From: Patescibacteria group bacterium
GTDB lineage: Bacteria; Patescibacteriota; Minisyncoccia; UBA6257; HR35
Assembly (NCBI GenBank): GCA_025060085.1
Contig: JANXCM010000017.1
Location: forward strand, 1 to 10,269
Direction: 5' to 3'
Length of the DNA stretch: 10,269 nucleotides
The position numbers and the translations under genes are program-made. Position 1 is the stretch's first letter. Each line of letters starts with the position of its first letter. Positions 1 through 7,132 of the stretch are shown piece by piece. The notes below the pieces were generated by a model, which saw only the letters and a list, made by a program, of their open reading frames with translations, ran no database searches and was not told the origin of the DNA.

Positions 1-10
1 TAAGGTTAAT

Positions 11-1741
11 TTATAAAAATTTATTAATCAAATAAAGTAAATAAAGTAAAAAACTGGAATCTATTTGAGTTAATTCTAAGGGAATTTTGATACCACCAAA
101 TTTAATCTCGCTAGTTTGAATATTCTGTTTAGATAAATCCTCCAATTTCTGTTCTAGTGTAGTAGTTTCATTGGCTATTTTAGAAAATTCAGAAAAAATT
201 TCTTCTTCCTCTAAAGATTCAATTATTTTTTCTTCTAAATAAATCTTTAATAAATTTTCGGCAATTATTCTCATTAAGTGCTGAAAAGATATCGTTGTTC
301 TATATTCTCTATTTTCTTTTATATTATTAAAATCATTAATTATTTGAACTATATCTTTAATTTCAGCTTTATCTTCAAAAAAAATTTTAATCCTTTCTTT
401 TAGATCAGCAGGAATTTCCTCTCTAAGGTAAGTTTCAAAATATTTTTCAAATAGATATTTTAAAGTAGAATTTGATATTTTAATTTCTCCATTTTTTAAT
501 CTTTCATAAAATGATCGATAAATAATAAAAAAATCTATGATTTTTATTCTTTTCCTATATTCAAGTTTAATTGGAGAAAAATAAGCCGTTGGTTTACCCT
601 CAATTGAAGTTGAATAAAAGATGCTCTCTAAAACATCGTTAAATAATATCCTTAGGATTAAAGAATCAAAATTTTCTTCAGTTAAACTAAATCTTTCTAA
701 AAAAATATTCGGAGGTATATCTGATAAGATGGGCAACCCTAATATCTCTCTTATTTTATTATATTTACCTGTCTCTTGTTGTGTTGCCCATTCAGCACCA
801 ATATGATCGAAACCACCTAAAATAATTAAAAGAAAGATTAATTTGCCGTAATTTGATGGTTTATCATAATTTTGGATATTGATATCTAATCTTTCAAATA
901 AGGGTAATAATGTTTGTTGATTAATTAAATAACTAAAAACTTCTTTTGTCTTTTCCCACTTTTTTTCTATACCTCCTTCTTGATTGTCAATATTTTTACC
1001 TTCAAAAAAATTTAAAAAGTCAGCTATAAGATACAAAATATTTATTATTATTGTCAAATATAATTGTTCTATCTCTTTATCTTTAAGATAAAAAATTCTG
1101 TCTTCTTTTTTAAGAAGATTAAAATTTTTTAATTTTTCGCCAAGTGGTTTTAGTCTTTCATTAATAAAATTTTCATCATTAATCTTTCTTTCTAATTCCT
1201 GTCGATAATCTATTGATTCTAATAATGATTCCACTCCTAAAAACTCTAAAAAAGATTTTTTGATTAAAAGATAAAAATCATATGAAGTTTCAGGAATTTT
1301 GGTTAAATTAAATATTAATTTAGCGTAATCAATTTCTCTATCGCCTATTTTAAAAATATGTGGTTTTTCTTGACTTACTTTCATATAGCCAATAGGAATA
1401 GAAAAAATATTTTCCCCATAACCTAATAAATTTATTCTTTTTTGAGCTAAGCGGTAATATTCTAATTCCCAAGGAAGAAGATGATAAGTAGTAATAAGAG
1501 CTACTGGTCCCTCTATTTCTCTACCAAAAATTATTTTTCTTATATTTTCTCTAATTTCAATTAATTTTTTAATCTCGATATTAAAATTTTGAGAAAGTAT
1601 TTTTAAATCATTTTGGGATATTTCTCTTCTTCTTTCTAAAAATTCTTGATAAATTTTATATCTTATTCCTTCATCAAAATTATAAAAGTTAGGTTTTGAT
1701 TCTTCCCTGCTTTTTCCATAAGATGAAGAACTTTCTACCAT
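11..1741 (-). CDS. Uncharacterised 576-residue, helix-rich protein
   Basis: I do not recognise this protein. It is strongly charged (Lys/Glu/Asn/Ile-rich) and reads as mostly alpha-helical. There is no signal peptide: the N-terminus is polar, with a Ser run at residues 4-7. Hydrophobic stretches at about 225-247, 301-310 and 563-576 could be buried helices or poor membrane segments, so I favour a cytoplasmic protein. The least low-complexity part is around residues 308-340 (LGGFDHIGAEWATQQETGKY, then a Gly-Leu-Pro segment), the best candidate for a conserved core. An acidic patch lies at 508-515. The ATG lies inside the end of the M19 dipeptidase gene (7-nt overlap), so translation is probably coupled to it, and no Shine-Dalgarno is visible. 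The TAA stop is present near the window edge, so the gene is complete. It is last in the ribA-M19 unit, but this context does not identify its function. That it is a real gene is nearly certain from its length in such AT-rich DNA. Confidence 0.85.
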   Translation of the reverse strand: MVESSSSYGKSREESKPNFYNFDEGIRYKIYQEFLERRREISQNDLKILSQNFNIEIKKLIEIRENIRKIIFGREIEGPVALITTYHLLPWELEYYRLAQKRINLLGYGENIFSIPIGYMKVSQEKPHIFKIGDREIDYAKLIFNLTKIPETSYDFYLLIKKSFLEFLGVESLLESIDYRQELERKINDENFINERLKPLGEKLKNFNLLKKEDRIFYLKDKEIEQLYLTIIINILYLIADFLNFFEGKNIDNQEGGIEKKWEKTKEVFSYLINQQTLLPLFERLDINIQNYDKPSNYGKLIFLLIILGGFDHIGAEWATQQETGKYNKIREILGLPILSDIPPNIFLERFSLTEENFDSLILRILFNDVLESIFYSTSIEGKPTAYFSPIKLEYRKRIKIIDFFIIYRSFYERLKNGEIKISNSTLKYLFEKYFETYLREEIPADLKERIKIFFEDKAEIKDIVQIINDFNNIKENREYRTTISFQHLMRIIAENLLKIYLEEKIIESLEEEEIFSEFSKIANETTTLEQKLEDLSKQNIQTSEIKFGGIKIPLELTQIDSSFLLYLLYLINKFL

Positions 1742-2706
1742 TTTTCGATTTTACTCTGAAAATAATTTAAAGTATTTAAAAAAATTTTATCTATCTTTAC
1801 CTTATATTTTACAAGACTTTTTCTGAACTTTAAGTAGTTTTTCGCTCCTTGAGGTGAATCAACAAAATTGAAGCCAAAATAGTCAGTACCAATAGCAACT
1901 ATTTTAGGATTAATTTGGATTAGTTTTTTATAGTTTTTTATCCAAGCTTGAAAGGTGGGTTTATTTTTAGAAATATCAGAAAGAGCTGGCGGAAGTAGTG
2001 TTAAGCCTATCAAGGTTTGTTTATTTTTAATTCTATTTAAAATCTTCTGATTAAGATTTTGTTTAAAGTTAAATATTGATTTAAGATTATTATGAGAAAA
2101 AATGAAATTTTTAGGAGCAAGTTTAATAACCTCATTGGCTGAAAAATAATTTAAATGAGCACAATCAATTATTCCTTCCCTTTTTACTAAAAAATCTAAG
2201 GTTGATTTTCCTAAGGAAGTTAATCTTTCATCACTATCTAAACCTCCAGCAATTCTATTTTTGAAATTCCAAGTTAACCCAAAAACTCTTATGCCTAAAT
2301 TCCATAAAATTTCTAAATCTTTTAATTTTTTAACAAAATATAATCCTTCCACCCCTAAAAAAATTCCTATTTGATTTAATTTTAAAGTATTAAAATTATC
2401 AAAATTTTTTATTATCTTAAATTGAGGATAAATTTTTAATTTATTAATAAAATTATGATAATTGTAAATAAATTCTTGAAGATTAGAAATAATTTTCAGT
2501 TTTTTATTTTTGAGATCATATTTTAAAGACTGAATTTGAGAAACAATAAATTTAATCTTCGCCTTTTTTGCCTGAATTAAATCAAAATGTCTTTCTTTTT
2601 TAAAAGTTAAAAGCGAATCGCTGGGTATATTTAAAAGGTTATTTAAGTTTTTATTAAAATAGACTTCAAGATCTAAATGGAGATCAAAAATAAAATCGCT
2701 TTTCAT
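1735..2706 (-). CDS. Membrane dipeptidase-like metallopeptidase, peptidase family M19
   Basis: This is a 323-residue member of family M19 (renal dipeptidase/amidohydrolase superfamily), a TIM-barrel zinc enzyme that cleaves dipeptides. The family ligands appear in order: the HxD pair H10/D12 in FDLHLD, the bridging glutamate E120 in LGVEG, H184 in IDCAHLN, H205 in FSHNN, and the late aspartate D275 in IGTDYFG. The WN-x(6)-GG segment at 146-155 is also typical. The metal-binding motif begins at residue 8, so there is no room for a signal peptide; despite the family name this form should be cytoplasmic. Its length is normal for bacterial M19 proteins. The ATG overlaps the preceding stop as ATGA (4 nt), and the gene overlaps the next by 7 nt, so the three are co-transcribed and likely translationally coupled. 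No Shine-Dalgarno is seen. Substrate is unknown; a D-amino-acid-containing dipeptide from peptidoglycan turnover is possible but is inference. Confidence 0.9.
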   Translation of the reverse strand: MKSDFIFDLHLDLEVYFNKNLNNLLNIPSDSLLTFKKERHFDLIQAKKAKIKFIVSQIQSLKYDLKNKKLKIISNLQEFIYNYHNFINKLKIYPQFKIIKNFDNFNTLKLNQIGIFLGVEGLYFVKKLKDLEILWNLGIRVFGLTWNFKNRIAGGLDSDERLTSLGKSTLDFLVKREGIIDCAHLNYFSANEVIKLAPKNFIFSHNNLKSIFNFKQNLNQKILNRIKNKQTLIGLTLLPPALSDISKNKPTFQAWIKNYKKLIQINPKIVAIGTDYFGFNFVDSPQGAKNYLKFRKSLVKYKVKIDKIFLNTLNYFQSKIEKW

Positions 2707-3338
2707 TTCATATTTTTTTCAATCAATTTTCTAATTTCCTCTTTGATAAAATGACCACCCCTTTCTGCTTTAGTCATTAAGTAATGAAGAGCATAAGTAG
2801 ATGGTGGTCTGACTAAAAATTTTTTAATACTTATATTAAATCCCCGCTCTTTCAATATTTTTACTTTTTGAGGATTATTAGAAAAAATTGTTATCTCTTC
2901 AATCTTAAAATAATTTAAGATGTAGATAGCCTTATCGAAATTCCGATGGTCGTAATCAAAACCAAGATATTTATTAGCTTCATAAGTGTCCAATTTTAGT
3001 TTTCTTTGAACTTCATAAACTTTTAATTTATTCAATAACCCTATTCCTCTTCCTTCATGATTAAGGAAATAGATTAAAAGATAATTATTTTTTTTATCTT
3101 CGCCCATAAGCTTCATAAATTGATTGAGTTGTTGAACACAATCACATTTAAGAGAACCAAAAATTTCGCTTGTAAAGCAACAAGAGTGTATTCTCAGATT
3201 AATTGGATTTTTAATCTTTCTCTTATTAGAAATAGCGACTATCTCTTCATCTTCGAATTTAAATCCAAAAAACCATAAATCTCCATAAATAGTAGGAATT
3301 TTAGTAATTACAGGCTTATTTTCTATTTCTTCTTTCAT
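2703..3338 (-). CDS. ribA: GTP cyclohydrolase II (RibA-type, single domain)
   Basis: The family reaction converts GTP to 2,5-diamino-6-ribosylamino-pyrimidinone 5'-phosphate, formate and pyrophosphate, the first step of riboflavin synthesis. I start the protein at the ATG at 3336-3338 (211 aa) because family similarity begins about 10 residues later. The frame can be extended to a TTG at 3383, but that adds 15 unfamiliar residues close behind a terminator. With the ATG start the zinc cysteines are C54, C65 and C67 in HSCCFTSEIFGSLKCDC, the same spacing as E. coli RibA. The EGRGIGLLNK loop, Y108, R132 in DHRNF (aligned with the catalytic arginine) and the C-terminal YLMTKAERGGH are also present. 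The usual Arg-Gln just before EGRGIGL is Asn-His here. There is no fused DHBP synthase (RibB) domain and no other riboflavin gene in the window. An AGG lies about 12 nt before the ATG, a weak ribosome binding site. The TGA overlaps the next ATG. Confidence 0.9.
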   Translation of the reverse strand: MKEEIENKPVITKIPTIYGDLWFFGFKFEDEEIVAISNKRKIKNPINLRIHSCCFTSEIFGSLKCDCVQQLNQFMKLMGEDKKNNYLLIYFLNHEGRGIGLLNKLKVYEVQRKLKLDTYEANKYLGFDYDHRNFDKAIYILNYFKIEEITIFSNNPQKVKILKERGFNISIKKFLVRPPSTYALHYLMTKAERGGHFIKEEIRKLIEKNMK

Positions 3339-3391
3339 TTTTTTGAATTTACCTAAATGAATTTTTAATCTTAAAATTTTCAAGATAAATT

Positions 3392-3416
3392 AAAAACCGG
3401 GAGGTTTATCCCCCGG
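3392..3416 (-). terminator. Intrinsic terminator of the yvcK-sodA unit
   Basis: Read on the minus strand, CCGGGGG and CCTCCCGG form a 7-bp stem (one G-U wobble) with a 6-nt loop at 3416-3397, followed by five U. On the plus strand the wobble becomes an A-C mismatch, though a CTTTTT follows there too, so the better reading is termination of minus-strand transcripts arriving from sodA. It stands out as a GC-only stem in AT-rich DNA. It lies just upstream of ribA, so ribA needs its own start or read-through. Confidence 0.75.
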
Positions 3417-3468
3417 CTTTTTAGTTAATTTTTTTAAAAATTTATAAATTAGCCGGGGGTCCCGGTTT
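3394..3468. repeat. Nested GC-rich inverted repeat
   Basis: The nine bases at 3394-3402 (aaaccggga) are the exact reverse complement of 3460-3468, and 3410-3418 (cccccggct) of 3451-3459. They make an 18-bp helix with a 7-nt bulge at 3403-3409 and a roughly 32-nt AT-rich loop. Each arm can also fold on itself: 3397-3416 as a terminator, and 3453-3465 as CCGGG/CCCGG with a 3-nt loop. The long and short folds exclude each other. Confidence 0.8.
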
Positions 3469-3545
3469 AAAATTATTTAAAATTAAAATAAATTGTATTT
3501 TCTTCTTAAATCTAATCTTCATTTTAAATTTAAAATATGAATTAT

Positions 3546-3566
3546 AAATTAATTAAAAATTAATTT
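3546..3566. repeat. AT-only hairpin just after sodA
   Basis: A perfect 9-bp inverted repeat (aaattaatt / aattaattt) with a 3-nt loop lies 12 nt beyond the sodA stop. It could cap the 3' end of the message or be a weak pause site; being all A/T it is not a strong terminator. A perfect 16-nt palindrome (attttaaatttaaaat) follows at 3521-3536. Short AT palindromes arise easily by chance at this composition. Confidence 0.4.
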
Positions 3567-3578
3567 CAAGTTTTAAAT

Positions 3579-4205
3579 TTATTTATTGATCACCTCAAGA
3601 TATATTTCTTCTATTTTTTTCCAATTAATTACATTCCACCAATTTTGAATATATTCTTGTCGCCTGTTTTGATACTTCAAATAATAAGCATGTTCCCATA
3701 CATCAAGACCCATTATTGGTAAATCATTATACATTAAAGGATTATCTTGATTAGGCAAAGAATATATTTTTAAATTTCTACTCTTATCTATTACTAACCA
3801 AGCCCATCCAGAACCAAAATGTTTAAGAGCAGTTTCAGAAAAAATATTTTTAAAATTTTCAAATGAAGAAAAGTATTTTTCTATTGATTTTCTTAATTCA
3901 CCCTGAGGTTCTTCTATTTCATTTTCAGGTGTCATAATTTGCCAAAATAAATTATGATTTAAGTGTCCTCCTCCATTATTTCTTACTGGTGTTCTTATTT
4001 CCTCAGGTAAATTGTTTAAATTTTTTAATATTTCTTCCAGTTCAATACTATGAAATTCTGGATATTTTTCAAGAGCAGAATTTAAATTATTAATATAAGC
4101 TTGATGATGTTTAGTATGATGAATTTCCATAGTCATTTTATCAATATAGGGCTCTAAAGAATCATAAGGGTAAGTAAGTGAAGGTAATGAATAAGGATAT
4201 TTCAT
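3579..4205 (-). CDS. sodA: Superoxide dismutase, Mn-type (Fe/Mn family)
   Basis: The enzyme dismutates superoxide to oxygen and hydrogen peroxide in the cytoplasm. The 208-residue protein is full length and follows E. coli SodA closely. The four metal ligands are H29 in MEIHHTKHH, H84 in GGHLNHNLFW, and D168 and H172 in GLDVWEHAYY. The Mn-type signature is present: the active-site Gln sits late, in PNQDNPL (Q153), with Gly rather than Gln before HLNH. Manganese is therefore the likelier metal, although cambialistic use cannot be excluded. No signal peptide is seen. The ATG has no Shine-Dalgarno, only an A/U-rich leader. It is the last gene of the yvcK-FMN reductase-sodA run, separated from the reductase by a 54-nt gap that holds an inverted repeat ending in a U run, so its level may be set separately from the genes upstream. 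Such a gene suggests exposure to oxygen. Confidence 0.96.
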   Translation of the reverse strand: MKYPYSLPSLTYPYDSLEPYIDKMTMEIHHTKHHQAYINNLNSALEKYPEFHSIELEEILKNLNNLPEEIRTPVRNNGGGHLNHNLFWQIMTPENEIEEPQGELRKSIEKYFSSFENFKNIFSETALKHFGSGWAWLVIDKSRNLKIYSLPNQDNPLMYNDLPIMGLDVWEHAYYLKYQNRRQEYIQNWWNVINWKKIEEIYLEVINK

Positions 4206-4217
4206 TTTAAAAAAATT

Positions 4218-4259
4218 TATTAATTAAGACCTTTTATTAAAATTTTTGTTTAATTAATA
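4218..4259. repeat. AT-only inverted repeat with U run between the reductase and sodA
   Basis: The bases at 4218-4227 (tattaattaa) are the exact reverse complement of 4250-4259, with a 22-nt loop. On the minus strand the stem starts right after the reductase stop and is followed by AA and seven U, then the sodA ATG. This is the layout of a weak terminator or attenuator, or of an operator. Being all A/T, it has modest predicted stability. Confidence 0.4.
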
Positions 4260-4772
4260 CTATCTTAATTTTTGACAATAAAAATTTAGTTCAGAAAAGG
4301 CACTGAGTAAAAATTCCTTATAACGTTCTAAATCTGTGTTTTCATTTATCTCACTAAAGTAAACACTATTTCTTATTGGAACCATTGAAAGTTCAATAGC
4401 AACTAACCGCAAATGCTCAACTGCCCTTGCGCCGCCTATTAGCCCACTTGAGACACCACAAATACAAATTGGTTTATTTTTGTATTCTTCATAAAAATTA
4501 TCAATTAATATTTTTAATTCTCCTGGAAAAGAGTGATTATATTCTGGAGTAATAATTATAAATCCATCAGCTTTACAAATTATTTGAACAAGTTCTTCTC
4601 TTTTTTTACCATTCATTTCTTCAGTAAAGGGACTATCTAGCCAATCTCTAGGTTTAATCAAAAAACTATCAAATCCATAGTCAATTGCCTCTTGATAAAC
4701 AAATTCTGCTACCTTCTCAGATTTTGCTCCTTTTCTTCCAGTCCCTAAAATTATTGGAATGAAATATTTCAT
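4260..4772 (-). CDS. NADPH-dependent FMN reductase family flavoprotein
   Basis: This 170-residue protein has the flavodoxin-like fold of the FMN_red family, whose members use NAD(P)H to reduce FMN, quinones, azo dyes or metals. The N-terminal phosphate-binding loop for FMN is LGTGRKGAKSEKVA (residues 9-22, family pattern G-S/T-x-R-x3-S). The second flavin-contact signature is TPEYNHSFPGELKILIDN (75-92), nearly perfect for the family. A Gly-rich loop, GVSSGLIGGARAVEHLR, follows at 106-122. No signal peptide or membrane segment is seen, and the length is normal. The ATG follows the yvcK stop by 14 nt, so the two are co-transcribed. An AGGA lies almost against the ATG, closer than a standard Shine-Dalgarno. 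Its position next to superoxide dismutase suggests a redox or quinone-protection role, but substrate cannot be read from sequence. Confidence 0.92.
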   Translation of the reverse strand: MKYFIPIILGTGRKGAKSEKVAEFVYQEAIDYGFDSFLIKPRDWLDSPFTEEMNGKKREELVQIICKADGFIIITPEYNHSFPGELKILIDNFYEEYKNKPICICGVSSGLIGGARAVEHLRLVAIELSMVPIRNSVYFSEINENTDLERYKEFLLSAFSELNFYCQKLR

Positions 4773-4786
4773 TTCCTGTTAGGTTA

Positions 4787-5761
4787 TTATAAATTAAAAT
4801 CCTTTTTTATCTTCATTATTATTTTTCTTAATTTAAAGGGGTCATGTTTAAGATAAATATCTTTTCTATTTATTAAGTCTTCTGCATATATTTTACAATT
4901 GAAATTAACCATTTCATCCCAATCAACCTTTACTAAATTTTTATTTTCTCTTTTTAAGATGATTTGTTTATTTTTAGATACCTTACCAATATTTAAAATT
5001 ACACCATCCAATTTTGATAACCTAGAAATTCTTAAAAATTCTTTAATATGATCAGAAGCAGTAAAATTATCAGTTTCTCCTGGTTGAGTCAAAAGGTTTA
5101 CGATAAAAATTTTAATTCCCCTTGACTTTTCAATTGCTTCCTTAATTTTTTTTATTAGTAAATTAGGTAGAATACTAGTATATAAACTACCGGGTGAAAA
5201 AATTATCAAATCAGCATTTTTAATTCTTTTGATTACATCCTCCGGTACTTTTGGGTTAGAAGGTTTAATTTTTAATTCATTAATTCTTTTTTTGCTTGAA
5301 ATTCCGTACTTAGTTATTTTATCTTCTCCCTTAATTATTTTTCCATCTTCAAATTTTGCTATTAATTCTATTTTTTCTAAGCAAGAGGGCATTATTTCAC
5401 CCCTTATATTTAAAATTTTTGAAGCTTTTTTTATAGCCCTTAAAAAATTTCCTTCACTTTCTATTAAACTCACCAAAAAAAGATTGCCTAGGGGATGCCC
5501 CTTCAATCCATTTCCCTTAGAAAATCTTTTTTGAAAAACTTCTTTAAAATAATTTTCAATATCAGCTAGAGCTAAAAGGCAATTTCTAATATCTCCTATA
5601 GCTGGAATATCGAAAATTTTTTTTAATAAACCTGAGCTTCCTCCGGAATCAGCTACTGTAACAATTGCTGTAAGTTGCTTAATATTTTTCTTATACTCAT
5701 CTTTCAAACCAGTTAAAATATTAGATAATCCTGTTCCTCCACCCAAAATAACTACTTTCAT
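4787..5761 (-). CDS. yvcK: YvcK/CofD-like family protein (gluconeogenesis factor type)
   Basis: This 324-residue protein is the full length of bacterial YvcK (UPF0052), related to the archaeal enzyme CofD. Family motifs appear in order: GGGTGLS (7-13), VADSGGSSG (36-44), GDIRNCL (56-62), KGHPLGNL (87-94), SPGSLYTSILPNLL (189-202), TQPGETDNFTASDHI (225-239). YvcK proteins bind UDP-sugars, and in Bacillus and mycobacteria they are needed for cell shape and cell-wall precursor supply on gluconeogenic carbon; no enzymatic reaction is established for them. A true CofD would be expected beside F420 genes, which are absent here, so YvcK is the better call. The common rapZ and whiA neighbours of Firmicutes are also absent. 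The ATG puts the glycine loop at residue 7, as in the family. It is first in its operon and divergent from tyrS. No clear Shine-Dalgarno or promoter could be fixed on this strand. Confidence 0.95.
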   Translation of the reverse strand: MKVVILGGGTGLSNILTGLKDEYKKNIKQLTAIVTVADSGGSSGLLKKIFDIPAIGDIRNCLLALADIENYFKEVFQKRFSKGNGLKGHPLGNLFLVSLIESEGNFLRAIKKASKILNIRGEIMPSCLEKIELIAKFEDGKIIKGEDKITKYGISSKKRINELKIKPSNPKVPEDVIKRIKNADLIIFSPGSLYTSILPNLLIKKIKEAIEKSRGIKIFIVNLLTQPGETDNFTASDHIKEFLRISRLSKLDGVILNIGKVSKNKQIILKRENKNLVKVDWDEMVNFNCKIYAEDLINRKDIYLKHDPFKLRKIIMKIKKDFNL

Positions 5762-5838
5762 ATTTAAATATTAAATAATTCCGATCAAATTTAATATTAA
5801 AGACTTTTATAATTTTTATATTTTTATGTTTATAACCT

Positions 5839-5844
5839 TATAAT
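5839..5844 (+). promoter_or_regulatory. Possible -10 element for tyrS
   Basis: A consensus TATAAT lies 37 nt before the tyrS ATG in the 120-nt divergent spacer shared with yvcK. No good -35 hexamer or TG extension accompanies it, and such hexamers are common in DNA this AT-rich. I see no T-box leader features, and the spacer is too short for a full one. Confidence 0.3.
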
Positions 5845-5881
5845 TTTAAAAAATCAATTTTATTTATGCCAAAATAACTAA

Positions 5882-7102
5882 ATGAATAATATAGCCAAAA
5901 AAGTTAAAAACCAATTAAAAATTATTCAAAATAAAACGGCTAAAATTATTAATGAAGAAGAATTAGAAAGAAAATTATATAATTCAATAAAAAATAAAAA
6001 ACCCCTAAGAGTAAAATTAGGCATTGATCCCACTGCTTCTGATATTCATCTCGGCTTTACCTTGGTTCTTAAAAAACTAAAAGATTTTCAAAACTTAAAC
6101 CACAAAATTTTTTTGATTATTGGAGATTTTACTGCAAAAATTGGTGATCCTAGTGGAAGAAATAATGCCCGTCCTCCCCTTTCTGATAGAGAAATTAAAA
6201 ATAATATGAAAACTTATCTTCAACAAGTTTTTAAAATTTTGAATAAAAATAAAACTGAAATTAAATATAATTCCGAGTGGCTAGCTAAGTTAACCTTAAA
6301 AGAAATATTAACTATCCTATCTAAAATTACTATTCAAAAAATAACCGAACGAGAAGATTTTAAAAAAAGAATAAACGAGAATAACCCTGTTTTTTTACAT
6401 GAAATAATTTATCCCCTTCTTCAAGCTTATGATAGCGTTTATCTAAGAGCTGATATTGAATTAGGGGGGTTAGATCAAGAATTAAATTGTTTAATGGGTA
6501 GAGAATTACAAGTAAAATTCGGTCAAGAACCTCAAGTAGTTATTCTTATGCCTCTACTTATAGGCTTAGATGGTAAGTACAAAATGAGCAAAAGCAGAGG
6601 AAACTATATAGGAATTAATGAAACGCCTGATGAAATATTCGGAAAAACTATGAGTATTCCAGATAATTTAATTGAAAATTGGTTAAAATTAGCAACCGAT
6701 CTTCCAGAAAAAGAAATAAAAAGAATTTTAAAACTTCATCCTATGGAAGCAAAAAAAAGATTAGCTTATGAAATAGTTAAAATTTATCACAATAAGGAAT
6801 TAGCATTGAAAGCGCTAAAGAAATTCGAACAAACATTTCAAAAAAAAGATTATCAGGATTTAGCAAAAGAATTAACCTTAAGCGATTATCACAAAAATTT
6901 AACCCTTATAGATCTACTTTGTCAATTAAACTTAGTTAAATCTAAATCGGAAGCAAGAAGACTAATAGAACAAGGTGCTATTGAAATAAACAACACTAAA
7001 ATATTCCTAAATGATGTTTGGGTATTAAACAATAATCTAAAATCAGGCGATATTATCAGAATAGGAAAGAAAAATTTTTATAGGATAAAGATCGAAAAAT
7101 AA
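5882..7102 (+). CDS. tyrS: Tyrosyl-tRNA synthetase (TyrZ-type)
   Basis: The enzyme charges tRNA-Tyr with tyrosine using ATP. The 406-residue protein is complete. The class I HIGH motif is HLGF (56-59) within GIDPTASDIHLGF, and the KMSKS loop is intact at 234-238. Tyrosine-pocket signatures are YPLLQAYDS (177-185) and GGLDQELN (195-202). The C-terminal S4 RNA-binding domain covers about 341-400. A true KMSKS (rather than KFGKT) and the GIDPT start place it in the TyrZ clade rather than with E. coli TyrS. The N-terminal 25 residues before EEELERKLYNS form a Lys/Asn-rich lead. There is no Shine-Dalgarno before the ATG, as for most genes here. It is transcribed alone, divergent from yvcK and convergent with the dockerin gene, whose stop is 25 nt away. 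Confidence 0.97.
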   Translation: MNNIAKKVKNQLKIIQNKTAKIINEEELERKLYNSIKNKKPLRVKLGIDPTASDIHLGFTLVLKKLKDFQNLNHKIFLIIGDFTAKIGDPSGRNNARPPLSDREIKNNMKTYLQQVFKILNKNKTEIKYNSEWLAKLTLKEILTILSKITIQKITEREDFKKRINENNPVFLHEIIYPLLQAYDSVYLRADIELGGLDQELNCLMGRELQVKFGQEPQVVILMPLLIGLDGKYKMSKSRGNYIGINETPDEIFGKTMSIPDNLIENWLKLATDLPEKEIKRILKLHPMEAKKRLAYEIVKIYHNKELALKALKKFEQTFQKKDYQDLAKELTLSDYHKNLTLIDLLCQLNLVKSKSEARRLIEQGAIEINNTKIFLNDVWVLNNNLKSGDIIRIGKKNFYRIKIEK

Positions 7103-7105
7103 AAA

Positions 7106-7132
7106 AATAATTTCAACCTATTATAAATTATT
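7106..7132. terminator. Weak AT-only hairpin between convergent genes
   Basis: An 8-bp inverted repeat, aataattt / aaattatt with an 11-nt loop, sits between the converging stops of tyrS (7102) and the dockerin gene (7128), overlapping the latter's last codons. It may serve as a two-way terminator, but an all-A/T stem without a clear U tract is poor evidence. Confidence 0.3.

Noticed and set aside
621..806. 61-codon plus-strand frame inside the 576-residue gene.
   Set aside because: It is antisense to a long intact gene, has no recognisable motif and reads as a shadow frame.
3339..3383. A 15-codon N-terminal extension of ribA from a TTG at 3383.
   Set aside because: The added residues have no counterpart in the family, no Shine-Dalgarno precedes the TTG, and it lies 9 nt after the U tract of a terminator. 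The ATG at 3336-3338 fits family length.
5229..5534. 101-codon plus-strand frame opposite yvcK.
   Set aside because: It is fully antisense to conserved yvcK motifs; the hydrophobic product is what the complement of Lys/Glu/Asn-rich coding gives.
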